From Cryptomeria japonica (Eukaryota > Streptophyta > Pinopsida > Cupressales > Cupressaceae): a DNA stretch of 64,000 nucleotides. The DNA is taken from NCBI RefSeq assembly GCF_030272615.1, contig NC_081406.1:139773361-139837360 (forward strand). Direction: 5' to 3'. The notes beneath the pieces were generated by a model. It ran no database searches, was not told the origin of the DNA, and worked only from the letters and a program-made list of their open reading frames with translations. Positions 29,134-39,475 of this stretch are shown piece by piece. The translations under genes were made by a program, and so were the position numbers. How positions within the stretch are numbered: position 1 is the first letter of the stretch; the number at the start of each line of letters is the position of its first letter.

Positions 29134-30922
29134 CTACAAGGTGGGATCTTTGGGCTGGTTTTGCATTGTGTTGAAGACATGTTTCCACTCCAAATGAGTA
29201 GCTGAGAAGTTTTGTATAACAACAAAGTTTGGGATTCCGATATGTGCTATCCTTTGGTGCCACATCTCCTTATCTCTCCAAACCTGGGCCACGATATCTA
29301 CATGATTTCCCAAGTGTCCTATGCACAGGAAAAGAAGGGATTGAATCTTTGCCACCATTGAGAAGTTGTTTGTTGTTAAAGCCTTTGTTTCCCTCACATA
29401 GTTAATTTTTTCTTCAAACAATTGAGTAATGACTTCTAAACTTTCTATGGTTTTTCCATCCTCTTTCAGGCATTTAATCCCTATACACTTCAAATAATTT
29501 TGCATAGATAGAACAAGTTGAGATAACTCATCTCGAAGTTTAGTAGATTCACTGCATCCCTGTTCTACTACAGAATTTTGCCACTCAATATTTTTCTAGC
29601 TCACATAGAGAATGTTATCATCCAAGCCCTGTACTGATTTTTTCGATAGAAATTTCATGATTCCATATTTTTGTACATCAACCATTTGAGCTACCACAGC
29701 TCTCCATTTCATTTCCTCTTTCTTCCAATTGGCAATTTCTTTTTCAAGCTCTTTTATTACAGTTATGGCATTCTCATACACCTTGCTCATATTTTTTAAA
29801 TATTTTGTGTCAGAATATGTGATCCCATCCAACCATTCTAGGAAAATTTTAGTCACCATTTTACTCTTGTGAATGTGTCCTAGAAGCTTTTGATTAAAAG
29901 GTGACTTAGGATCAAATGACATAGGCAGCTATGAAATCCGTTGAGCATTAGGATTATGAATGGCATCTATATATTCTACCATATGCCTCAGTGTTTCTTT
30001 GAGATTCTGCTTATCCTTCTCATCTTTGCATGTCCTGTTAATTATTCTTTTAGTGGAGGCCTCCAAATGGTTTACATCTGCCACACATGATCCAATACCA
30101 AAATTAACCTTTTCAACATTGAAATCTTTTGCTAATGGTTTCTCTACTTCCTTATCTGAAACGGGACGTTTTAGCTCAGTAGTCCAACTACCTATATCCT
30201 GATTAAAATCAATTTTGAAAACCATCTTCAGCCTTTTAGATTTCAGAGTTTTACCCAAGCATTTGCTAACCATGTATTCAATAGGAAACGAGATAGGAAC
30301 CATATTCCTTTTCTTGCTACTAAGAGCAGTGTCCAACCAATGGCGAGTACTAGAACCTGCTTCTTTATTTGCTTGAGGTTTCTCAATACTTACATTAGCT
30401 AAGATCAATGCACCTTCAGTGCCCTCCTCTTCTTTTCCAGGTTCTTCAACATCTCCAACTTCCAAGGTGGGTATCTTGATATTTAGTTCTATCATTTTAT
30501 CCTCAGCTTCTAGATACCCTTCAGAATCGACCACCACTGTACCTTCTGGCAACTTTTTGTCCTTATTCTTGGTTCTTGACCTGGTAACACGAGATGTAAG
30601 CTGACTAACAAGGGACTTCTTCGAACCTTTGATAGTATTTGCCTCAAGCTTAACCTTGGTACCACCTGCATCACAAGTTTTAGTAGACTTATTAGATGAA
30701 ACTTTTTGAATAGGAGAATCTTTGATAACAATTTTTCCCAGTCTATGTTTTCACAGCCACTACTCAATTCTACAGATAATAGGGAAAGTCCTCATATGAA
30801 TCTGATCTTATTCCTTCTTATCCCACTCTATCTTAGGAATTGGGGAGCCCTGTACTTATCCTACATATTTGTTAGTGAACAGATTGTCCTCTCACTCAAC
30901 TTCTCTTAATTTACTCTATGCC
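29134..30922 (-). pseudogene. 3' half of a decayed homologue of the 1008-codon ORF
   Basis: The reading order on the minus strand, with frameshifts, is a basic/Ser-rich linker (SRVTRSRTKNKDKK, about 30570), WLDTALSSKKRNMVP (about 30335), and DKQNLKETLRHMVEYIDAI (about 29980). SFDPKSPFNQKLL (about 29910), VDVQKYGIMKFLSKK (about 29640) and a coiled-coil tail to 29134 follow. Each block aligns in order with the intact ORF at 31719-34745 (for example WLSNSINKKRSLQP, PFDPNSAESQQLM and VEKFGVLKFLGEN). It joins the 5' half at 35630-37037 once the 30930-35622 insertion is ignored. Function unknown. Confidence 0.75.
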
Positions 30923-31718
30923 CAATATTATGAAGAGAACAGAATCATTCACTACAGTTGAGAAAGTATTAATTTTACTTTAACTTCCTCTCTGAATTTT
31001 CTACAGGTACAGCTCCCTCATCTGATTTGCAATGAATTCAGTTTTTACAATTACACTTTTTCTCGAAAGTGCATAAGGTTCTCTCAACTACTCCTAGGTA
31101 GTGAGGTAATTACAAAATACAACTCGAAAATGAAAAGATTCACACACATATAATCAACAAAATCTATTTTAAAGAGTGAATTTTCTGCTAGATTTTCAAC
31201 ATATATCAAAACAGGAAATAGATGAACTTACGACTAACCAACAGCAATAAGGAACTTTCGAATCACTGAATTACCTCCACAAAGTGATAATAATTCAACA
31301 CCCAGAACACAAAGTTTCAAAGCATAACTCGAAATTTTTCATATATGTATATCCAACTTCAATGCACAAAGTCTTTGGAAGCTAAAACATGCATATACTA
31401 TCCTTGATCACTGTTCTTCAGAAAAATCTATCTTAAAGCTATATCTAATCTGCTATTCTTTCTTCCCTATTGCTAATTATCAAAAACGTTCCATGCCCCA
31501 GCCTTTATAGTTTTTTTTTTTTAAATCCCGAAGGGCCTCCCTTAAAACCCAGCCCTATCGGGTTAATACAAGAAACCGTTATGAAACTAGAAAGCAGTTA
31601 TCAAAAAGATAGAATGCTAGCAGGTGACGATTCAGTTTCCACTATATTCGCCGGCTTCCTCCTCATCTCTGATGGTTTGGCGTACCAGCTTCCAGCTCCG
31701 GAAAGTAGACATGAATTC

Positions 31719-34700
31719 CTACGTGGCATGTGAGTGTGGGTTCTTTAAACTCATCAGCCAGGCTCTACATGCGTCCTTCTGCCACCTATACTCCTTCATC
31801 TTTAGGCTCTGACGTGGCATTAGTTTCTCATTGAGGTGCAACATGGATTCTCTACCTGCCAACGAAGTTAAATCATTGACCTTTGGCGTTTCTTTGTCCC
31901 TAATCCGTTCAACTGCTTCGGTGAAACTTTTGGTTAACACTTCAATCTCCATGCTGCCTTCATCCAATTGTAAGATGCCTGTGGGGTTAACAATCTTCAT
32001 GTCTTTAACCAACTCCTTATGCATGTCTGTGATTTGATTCTCAACGCCTTGGACCTCTTTGATGGCCTCTTTGTAGATGGACTCCTTCCAGCTCATATTA
32101 CTTTTCAGGATAAATAATATGCACGGGTCCACGGCTTTCATGGGGTTTTCACCTAAGAATTTGAGAACTCCAAACTTTTCAACCTCTGTTACTCGGGAAA
32201 CTATGGTTTGGCACCGTGACAATTCTGTCTCCCATACTGGTATCAAAGTTTGAATTTCCCCGAGCAATGCCTCACCCTCGGAATAGATACTAGTAACTTC
32301 GGAAATAAATTTATTCCCTTGATCTAATATGCTATTTACCCAACTAACCACAGCGTCAGACAGCAATTTTCCCCTCTGCATCTGTTTCATCAATTGCTGG
32401 CTTTCGGCAGAATTTGGATCGAATGGCTGAGGCATCTGGATTATTGGGTCAGGTCCCAAATTAATCAGTGAATTGATGTATGCGGCCATCATCACCACCA
32501 TTGCTTTCAATTCTTTCTTCTCTCTGGAATCTTTTTCTGATTGCGTGAGCATGTGGTCAGCAGAAAATTTAAAGAAATTATTACCAGTATTCCTATTAAG
32601 GGCACCCAGTTCAATAGAAGTGACTTTGAATCCTTCCTCATCAATTTCCCCTGACTCCCTTTTCTGTTTATAAGTAGCCACCTCCGCTATGATTTTCCTC
32701 GTCACTGGATCTTTAGTGAGACAAGCATCCGTTTTCATTTTCTTTGTTTTAGACCCTCTAGCCGCATACCTAGTGACAATATCTTTTACTAGCGTGGCCA
32801 CTGGTTGCAAACTCCGCTTCTTATTGATTGAATTTGACAACCATAAAGGAACAGTGGGAGTAGTTGATATCATCTGAGTATCTTTAGTCGGAGTCAAGAA
32901 ATTGGGTTGATCTGTCTTTGGTGTTTCAATGAATTGGACTTCATCGTCTGCTCCATCTGGGAAAGCGAACTTGTCACTTGAATCCTGCTCTGGTGATGTC
33001 ATTTTCTGCTTCTGGGAACTAGGCTGCTTCAAAGCTTTGTTCCTGGAATGGGATCTCATCCTAGAAGCCGTGACTTGTGATCGGGAAGGAGACTTTATTT
33101 TCTTATATGAAGCCAGTGCATCACCTGCAACATGAGAAAGTGGAATGTCAGATTGAAGCGGTTTCGAGAGAGAAATCACCTTAGGAGAAGACTCATTGAT
33201 GTTTCCATTTCTTTTCCTTTGCAGCCAATCATCCGTATAAGTTAATATGGATCTGGCTCTCAAATTAATATCATCATCTTCCTCCTTGCTCCAATCAACT
33301 GTCAAGGATTTTGCTTCGTTTGATCCTTCCCATCCGGGTTCAACTAAAAATGAACCATCTTCGACGATTCCTTGTGTTTTGAACTTCAATTTGAAAGAGC
33401 TAATTTGCTGCAAGGTGAGTCTAGAATGATCCTTTTTCAAGACTTCTTCTTCATTTTCATAGTCTTCCCATAGATCTTCTAGCTGCGGAGCAACTGATGA
33501 GTTGATTTCAAGGCCGAGGGTTAGAGCTATATATCCCTTACTATCGAAGTTTCTCCTGCTGCAGTAGAACCCAAGATTGAATCCCAGCAAATTGCTTCCG
33601 ATGATGGAAGCGTTATTCATGTTATTATAGACCAAAGAGCGCAACTTAATAGGGAAAACCGTCTCCCATTTCTCCTGAGGGAGATTATCCTTAATAACAA
33701 CAGAAAGTTGCCTGCACAATTCGGCTAAAATGAAACAATCAAGGGCATATCGAGGCAACCTCACAGGTTCTTCCTCAAACCCTCTGACTCTCAAATATGT
33801 GAACCTAGGAAACTGAGTAAAAGAACTCCCATAATGTTGAACCAGCCTCAGCGATTCAAGAGAGAGTCGTGGCATCTGAACACCTTCTAGAGCCGAATAA
33901 ATGTTTTCAAACAATACATCATGCACCTTACGGAAATCCTCTAGAACTCTGTCTATTTGCAACAACGGACAATATTGGAAGATGGTCATTTCCTCATTCC
34001 ATACCTCATGCGGAAGAGCGGTGAGATCACACATGTAGGAAATACAGTAAGTCAAATATGAGGCCATACAAAAATCTTCTCCAGACTCTTTGGTGCGTTT
34101 GAGCTGGCTTCTCAGGGAAGTGGCAATAATCTCCGCCCAATCCATCCATTGTTCACCCTTTAAGATAATTTCAATGTACCTATACATCCATTCTTCGAAC
34201 AAACATACATCAGCTGAACCCTTCACCCTGTGTAATAATACCACCAGGTCGTGTATGTGGGGTTTCATGTGGCTTCTAGTAATGACCTTGGGGAGTCTAG
34301 ACCCACCTCCATAGTTAACCTTGGTCCATTTCCTGGCAAGGGTGTTTCGGTACACACTAGGGTTTTCCCGATACTCAGCTTCAGCTTGAATGGGTGACAA
34401 AGCGGCAAAGGTACTTGCTGTTAATTTCAAAACAGAAGAAATGGTTTCCCTGGAGACAGGAAGTATGGTATTACCATTTTTGCTTACTATGCTCTTGCTT
34501 CTTACATCATAATGGTCAATGCAAAGTTGTAGGAGTTCAGGATTTACGAAGGCGGGGGGAAACGCAGTAGCTTCAATTAACCCGCTCGTTAATATTTCCA
34601 TACATCCCTTAACTTCTTCCGTATTCGCAAGAAAATTTGCTTGAAGACTTTCCACATTTACCCCTTCTAAATTGATATCACAAATCACTGGTCTTTTACA

Positions 34701-34745
34701 TTCAAGGCTAGAAACATTACCGAGAATATGCATAACCGACTTCAT
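31719..34745 (-). CDS. Uncharacterised 1008-residue protein, intact ORF
   Basis: This is the only long undamaged frame in the window; the frame is open from 34760 but the first ATG is at 34743-34745. Residues about 1-470 are mostly helical and hydrophobic (motifs SGLIEATAFPPAFVNPELL, PVSRETISSVLKL, FTYLRVRGFEEEPVRLPRYA, RRNFDSKGYIAL). About 480-650 is acidic, then Ser/Arg/Lys-rich (SRSQVTASRMRSHSRNK) with a basic KTKKMK stretch near 675 that could be a nuclear signal. About 720-1008 is helical and coiled-coil-like. I recognise no catalytic motif. Two decayed partial homologues lie on either side. It resembles, by general character only, the helical N-termini of plant transposon-associated proteins; this is not an assignment. 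A GTGAG splice-donor-like site lies 88 nt upstream. Confidence 0.8.
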   Translation of the reverse strand: MKSVMHILGNVSSLECKRPVICDINLEGVNVESLQANFLANTEEVKGCMEILTSGLIEATAFPPAFVNPELLQLCIDHYDVRSKSIVSKNGNTILPVSRETISSVLKLTASTFAALSPIQAEAEYRENPSVYRNTLARKWTKVNYGGGSRLPKVITRSHMKPHIHDLVVLLHRVKGSADVCLFEEWMYRYIEIILKGEQWMDWAEIIATSLRSQLKRTKESGEDFCMASYLTYCISYMCDLTALPHEVWNEEMTIFQYCPLLQIDRVLEDFRKVHDVLFENIYSALEGVQMPRLSLESLRLVQHYGSSFTQFPRFTYLRVRGFEEEPVRLPRYALDCFILAELCRQLSVVIKDNLPQEKWETVFPIKLRSLVYNNMNNASIIGSNLLGFNLGFYCSRRNFDSKGYIALTLGLEINSSVAPQLEDLWEDYENEEEVLKKDHSRLTLQQISSFKLKFKTQGIVEDGSFLVEPGWEGSNEAKSLTVDWSKEEDDDINLRARSILTYTDDWLQRKRNGNINESSPKVISLSKPLQSDIPLSHVAGDALASYKKIKSPSRSQVTASRMRSHSRNKALKQPSSQKQKMTSPEQDSSDKFAFPDGADDEVQFIETPKTDQPNFLTPTKDTQMISTTPTVPLWLSNSINKKRSLQPVATLVKDIVTRYAARGSKTKKMKTDACLTKDPVTRKIIAEVATYKQKRESGEIDEEGFKVTSIELGALNRNTGNNFFKFSADHMLTQSEKDSREKKELKAMVVMMAAYINSLINLGPDPIIQMPQPFDPNSAESQQLMKQMQRGKLLSDAVVSWVNSILDQGNKFISEVTSIYSEGEALLGEIQTLIPVWETELSRCQTIVSRVTEVEKFGVLKFLGENPMKAVDPCILFILKSNMSWKESIYKEAIKEVQGVENQITDMHKELVKDMKIVNPTGILQLDEGSMEIEVLTKSFTEAVERIRDKETPKVNDLTSLAGRESMLHLNEKLMPRQSLKMKEYRWQKDACRAWLMSLKNPHSHAT

Positions 34746-35279
34746 TCTCAACTTAAACAAGCAAGACCTCTTTTAGACAAACCTTTGAAAATAACAGTTT
34801 TGCAAAACAGAACAAAGATTACTAAACTCTCACCTGTTTTCCGTTGAAAAGCAAATAATCTTCTCTAGCTTCCCTAACTGCTCCTTCTCTCTGAAATCAG
34901 ACCTCCTTTCCTTTTTCCTTTTTCTTTTTTTTTTTTTTTGGATAACTTACCAGGCAACTGAATGAAAATTTATCACAGGGAAACCTTATACATGGGAAGA
35001 TCGGATAATGATAGTTCATCACCTCACATCAGGATTGACATGCTCGAGGCGTCGATGCATAAATGCCTCGATTAATGATTTACCCTTTCGCATGAGTTAA
35101 TAATAATTGATTTCATGCAGTATCCAGTCATTCCTAAAATGAAGGTCTACTCACACTCATAATAATGATGCCCTTTCCCTTGAAAAAGAAATAAAATCTT
35201 TTGATCTGACATGCTGATGGGACCATTGATTGCTTGAGAGAAAGGCAGCGCATCGTACTCCAAAAATAAACTCCCGCCG

Positions 35280-35470
35280 TCAACACTTGTCAAGAACCAC
35301 TTTGAATAAGCTTGAACCGAGCTTTGAAACGGTTCAAAGTATTTCAAAGAAGACTGCCGCGATAAAAGATACTTCCTGCCAAAGAAAGAGTGTTAGTGTG
35401 AAAAATTTGGTAGAACCACTTTGAACTACTTCGAACCGAGGTTTGAAATGATTCGAAGCGATTCAAAAGG
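35280..35470. repeat. Two diverged copies of a 'GAACCACTTTGAA...GGTTCAAAG' unit
   Basis: Sequence at about 35291-35345 (AACCACTTTGAATAAGCTTG and on) recurs at about 35414-35470 (AACCACTTTGAACTACTTCG and on), roughly 125 bp apart. Each contains an internal inverted relationship (TTTGAA with TTCAAA). It lies in the 5' region of the 4.7-kb insertion, upstream of the intact ORF. Confidence 0.6.
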
Positions 35471-35629
35471 GAGGGGAGGAATGACCGTGGAAGCTTGCGA
35501 CCTTGACCAACTTCTTCAAAGGACGATAGACACTTAGATGATGAAGGGGAGGCCTCGAATAAGATAGGCAGGGTTTTTAAAGGGGAACCCTTGAATAATA
35601 TGGCGACTCTAAACACAACTAACAATATT

Positions 35630-37037
35630 GTGGATCAATCAAATTTTCTCCATCATCCTCAATTCTCGTAATATTCATTCTGAGATGAAAATAAATAATC
35701 TGGTCTACTATGAACCTGGAAAATGTTCTTCATCTTACTTCAAATTCATCTCCGCAATCTTCCCAGAAATATTTGAGTTGTGAAACATATGAGAAACTCT
35801 CTTTAAGAGCTAAGTGTGCCTGACCATAACCTTTGCTATCAAAATTTGGTCGAGCAGCATAGTGTTGAAGGTTAAGCTTCTTGAAATCAACCTCTAAGTT
35901 CAAGGCATCGAAAATAGAGTGACAAATATAATAACCCCAGCTCAACTGGGAAAAATATGCCTGAATCTTGTCTAGCCAGAGTTTTCTTGTCAATATGAGC
36001 AAGTTGCCTGCACAATTCAATTAGCACAAAGCGATCAAGGGCAAACCTTGGCAATTTAAATGATTCTCCTTTGAACCCTCCAACCCTGATATAGGTGAAC
36101 AAAGGATATTGAATGAAATAGCTTCCCTATGTACTCGCTAGCTGCATTGTCTCATTAGATAACCACTTGTTCACATTTCCTCACAATTCATAAACCTGCC
36201 TCCCTGCAAATACATCATGAACTCTTCTCAAATCCTCATGACATTTCTATAACTGGAGGTGCGGGTGGTAATCATAAATTTTCATCCCATCAAACCATTT
36301 TGTATGATGCAGTCTTGGCCAAGGTCTAACACATACCAAAAAGTAAAACAGGTATGAAGACATGTAAAAATTCTTGTTTTCGAGACAATTACTTAGCCCC
36401 TCATGCAATCTCTCAGCAATTAATTCCACCTAATCTATATATCTCTTCTCATCCAATATGACTTGGATGTAAAAATACATCAAGTCTTCCCAATAAAATG
36501 TCTATTGACTTCCTTTTACTTTATGCAAAAAGATGACAATATCCCTCACTTCTTTAATCAAATTCTCTCTAGTGAAGGGCTTAGGCAATCCGGAACCACC
36601 CTTCTAGAATTTCAGGAGCCAATTTCTGGCTATAACACTTATGTACTGGGTTTTCTTTTTGATAAAAACCCATATGAGGTAGTTATTGTTCAATCTTCAT
36701 ATGGCTATTTAGTGGGAATTTTAAAGACCGCCATAATGGTTTCCCTATTCACATTCAATAGGATGCCCCCATTTGCATTTTTGATGCATCTATGTTCAGG
36801 GTCATACTTGTTCATGTACCCAAGTACTAACTCAGGGCACTGTATGGCAGAAGGGAAAATTGAAGCTTCTATTAACCCACTGTCAAAAATTCTTCCCATC
36901 ATGGATGAACTAGAGGGATTTCTTTCTTTCTCAAAAAAATCATCTAAATTTGTGTGAGCTAGGGATGTATCCCTAAATTCTAGAAGAGAACAACCTAGAC
37001 CAGATTCTAGCCCTGGTTTTGGTGGAATGGGTCTCAT
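35630..37037 (-). pseudogene. 5' half of a decayed homologue of the 1008-codon ORF
   Basis: From ATG 37035-37037 the minus strand reads MRPIPPKPGLES, then a DSGLIEASIFPSAIQCPELV block and NVNRETIMAVFKI (about 36715). Later come FYMSSYLFYFLVCV (about 36350), FTYIRVGGFKGESFKLPRFA (about 36100) and RPNFDSKGYGQAHLAL (about 35830). YFWEDCGDEFEV and a stretch ending IDPQY (about 35630) complete it. All align in order with residues 1 to about 480 of the intact ORF. Several frameshifts and stops (about 36020, 36250 and 36430-36700) break it. It continues at 30922 on the other side of the insertion. Confidence 0.75.
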
Positions 37038-37489
37038 TTTTAGAACCAAAACAGGCAGCAATAACACCCACTACAGTTACTACAACAAAATTAATGGTTT
37101 CTTCCTTCAAAAATGACAGAGATGGTGAAGATTTTCAACTCACCTTTCATACAATTGTGTGTCTGCTAATTCTGAGAAAAGTACCTCCAGCACCGAACCT
37201 CTGTCTTTCTTAATTAATCTATTTCATGAAGATACAAATTGTTTTGTACAAAAGAAAATGATACAAATGGCTAAAAATTTGGTTTCATGATTACCACAAC
37301 TCTTTCACTCATGTTGAGTGCCGGCAGAGATGACACTTCTGACACCCACTTTTATTACATAACACTTTGCGTGATGTCTTATCAAAAAAATGATTACCAC
37401 CTTGTGAAAAATCTTTTCAAATAAATCATCGGGATTCATGGAATATTCCTTGTATGATATTGGTATTTTCTCTTTCTCAACTTCCACTG

Positions 37490-39475
37490 TGCAAATTGCC
37501 CATTTTAAATGTAGAATGGCTGAACCATTGAACCAATAAACTCATGAACCAAGGAAGGTTTAGTGGTTCAAGTTCACTCCCCACTCGAGCTTTCTGCACA
37601 AGTTAAGCTTGCCAAAACCAAGACATAGTATAGATATAAAGACACATTGAACTATTGAACCAATGAACTAATGAACTAAATTTTGGGCTCAAACAAAAAG
37701 GTTCAAAGACACGAACATTTAAACATAAAGATGTGTTGGCTGAGACAAACCAACTACGCTAAAATTGACAGACACATTATCAATGCATGAATATTCCAAT
37801 ACAAGATAAACTAATGAATACCAAAAATAGGGGGTAACATACCTATTTATTGTACCTTATCTTTGTTAGCCTTTCCTTCTTAATTCTCTAATTTCTTCTC
37901 TCAGCTACTACTTTCAGTTTCCCCTAATCTCCTCTTCACCTTCTATTTTTTTTTTTCCGCACACAAAATTTTCTGAGATGTTATTGACTGCTCAGGTGTT
38001 GTGTTATGTGCACCTACGTAAAAATGCTTTTTTGTGCCATCCTTAATTTTCTCTATTCTACAATCTCTATCTTTTTTTTTACTCTTCAACAACTGCACTT
38101 AACTCCTAGCAACACTTAGTGTAATCTACATATAGCCAGATTTTCCCTCCAAACAGATATTATTGAAAAAATTGTTCCAACTATTAAAATAATATTTCAA
38201 ATATCTTCTTCAAACCGGTAGCAGCCAAAATTAAATTCCATCTTACTTCTTTCAACAACCTCTGCAATCCTTTTTTTCTACCTTCTATCTTGAGCACACA
38301 CCCAGATCTTCATGCATCAAGTTTTCCCTCTCAAAAGGAATTTTAAAAATAAATCTGCTTGAGCTACAAAAAACATTTGCCTTGTCTCATCATTTCAGCT
38401 TACTAGTTGTCCTCATTAAATGCAACCTTCTTTGTTTACTTAGCAATCTATGTAGTTTGGTTTCTCTTTTGTACACAAACTCCATTCTGGCAATGATCAA
38501 CCAAATGCGGCACTAATTAGCATTTAATTCTTTCCTTGTTCATTGTGTGGGATGAAAAATAGTCTCCTTTGATACACGTGCTTTGGCTTCATATACCTGT
38601 CAAATATCTTGTCCACAAGGCATTCACATGTCCCTTAGCCACATGGTGGAAGGTGGGACCTATTAACAAATCCTTTTGTTCACAATAAATCCACGTGTGG
38701 AAGAAATCCACATTGGATTCACGGGCTGCACTAATATGTTCCGCAGGTCGACTAACCTGCGTACTATGCACTTTCACAGTTTTGCAAAACACCTTAGTTC
38801 AGTGCATAAACCTTACTGCAAAATAGAGAAAATCAGAAACCTATGTGTTATACACTTTCGTTATTTTGCAGATGTCTTGGTCAGCATGAAAAGTTGCCCA
38901 ACAAAATAGCGATGGCAATAACCTGACGTATTATGTGCATTTCCTATCTCTTGTCACTATTTCGCAATGGCTTTATTTTTCCTAAAAAATTTCCCTATGA
39001 ACTGGTGATGATGACAACCTTGTATGTTATGTGCATTACTATCACTTGTCACTAAATGTGATAGCGATAACACAATGTGTTATGTGCACATACTTTCTCA
39101 TGTCGGAATTTCATTGAAACCATTTGTGAATACCAAGAGTTCACTACAAAATAGCGATAGCAATAACACAATGTGTTATATGCATATCGACTGCAACAAA
39201 GTGTGACTAGTTGTACACGTCATGTTAGTCAACCTACAACCATACTTTATCTGAATCAGACCATCTCGCCCAATGCTTTCACCACACTTTGACCTATGTC
39301 TCCTTTGTCCATTTTCACTTACTCCATGCTTTCCTTTTGTATCCCCTGTGTGACAAACATGATGTGTTATACATTTATTAAATTGCACTTGCTCTTTGTG
39401 TTGCTCTATGTGGCACTTATCATCTCTACATCTTTGTCCTATTAATGTTGACATCAATGACGATCTAATGCCAAC
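37490..39475 (-). repeat. Probable LTR remnant of the long-LTR copia family
   Basis: Its right end (TGACATCAATGACGATCTAATGCCAACA, split here at 39448-39475) matches the terminal block of the solo LTR and of the gag-only element's right LTR. The left limit is uncertain. The interior contains a degenerate tandem repeat (38745-39190). No coding is visible. Confidence 0.4.
38745..39190. repeat. Degenerate tandem repeat, about 80-95 bp period, about six copies
   Basis: Copies share 'ACNNTGTGTTATGTGCA', followed about 20-30 bp later by CACTTGTCACTA or a similar form, and end in 'AAAATAGCGATAGCAATAAC'. Examples start near 38753, 38840, 38918, 39018, 39072 and 39163. Period and sequence vary, so the array is old. 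Confidence 0.6.

Larger units (their letters stand above)
30930..35622 (-). mobile_element. 4.7-kb insertion carrying the intact 1008-codon ORF
   Basis: The insertion interrupts the decayed homologue at the point matching about residue 480 of the intact ORF and is flanked by a 7-bp direct repeat CAATATT (30923-30929 and 35623-35629). I see no LTR pair, no terminal inverted repeat and no RT, transposase or Rep/helicase motif. The minus-strand 3' region has a TATA-like CTATAAAGGC (about 31505) beside an A-run. The 5' region has a TTTAAAAA box (about 35575) and an A/purine-rich run (34910-34940). Its class is unresolved: a non-autonomous element, an atypical LTR derivative with decayed ends, or a gene-bearing insertion. 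Boundaries are inferred from homology plus the direct repeat. Confidence 0.55.

Noticed and set aside
31719-34760. Start of the large ORF at 34760
   Set aside because: That codon is TTG; the first ATG is at 34743-34745 and aligns with the ATG of the decayed homologue.
38940-39190. Possible CRISPR-like array
   Set aside because: Copies are degenerate with variable spacing, in a plant nuclear repeat; no cas-type genes and no exact repeats.
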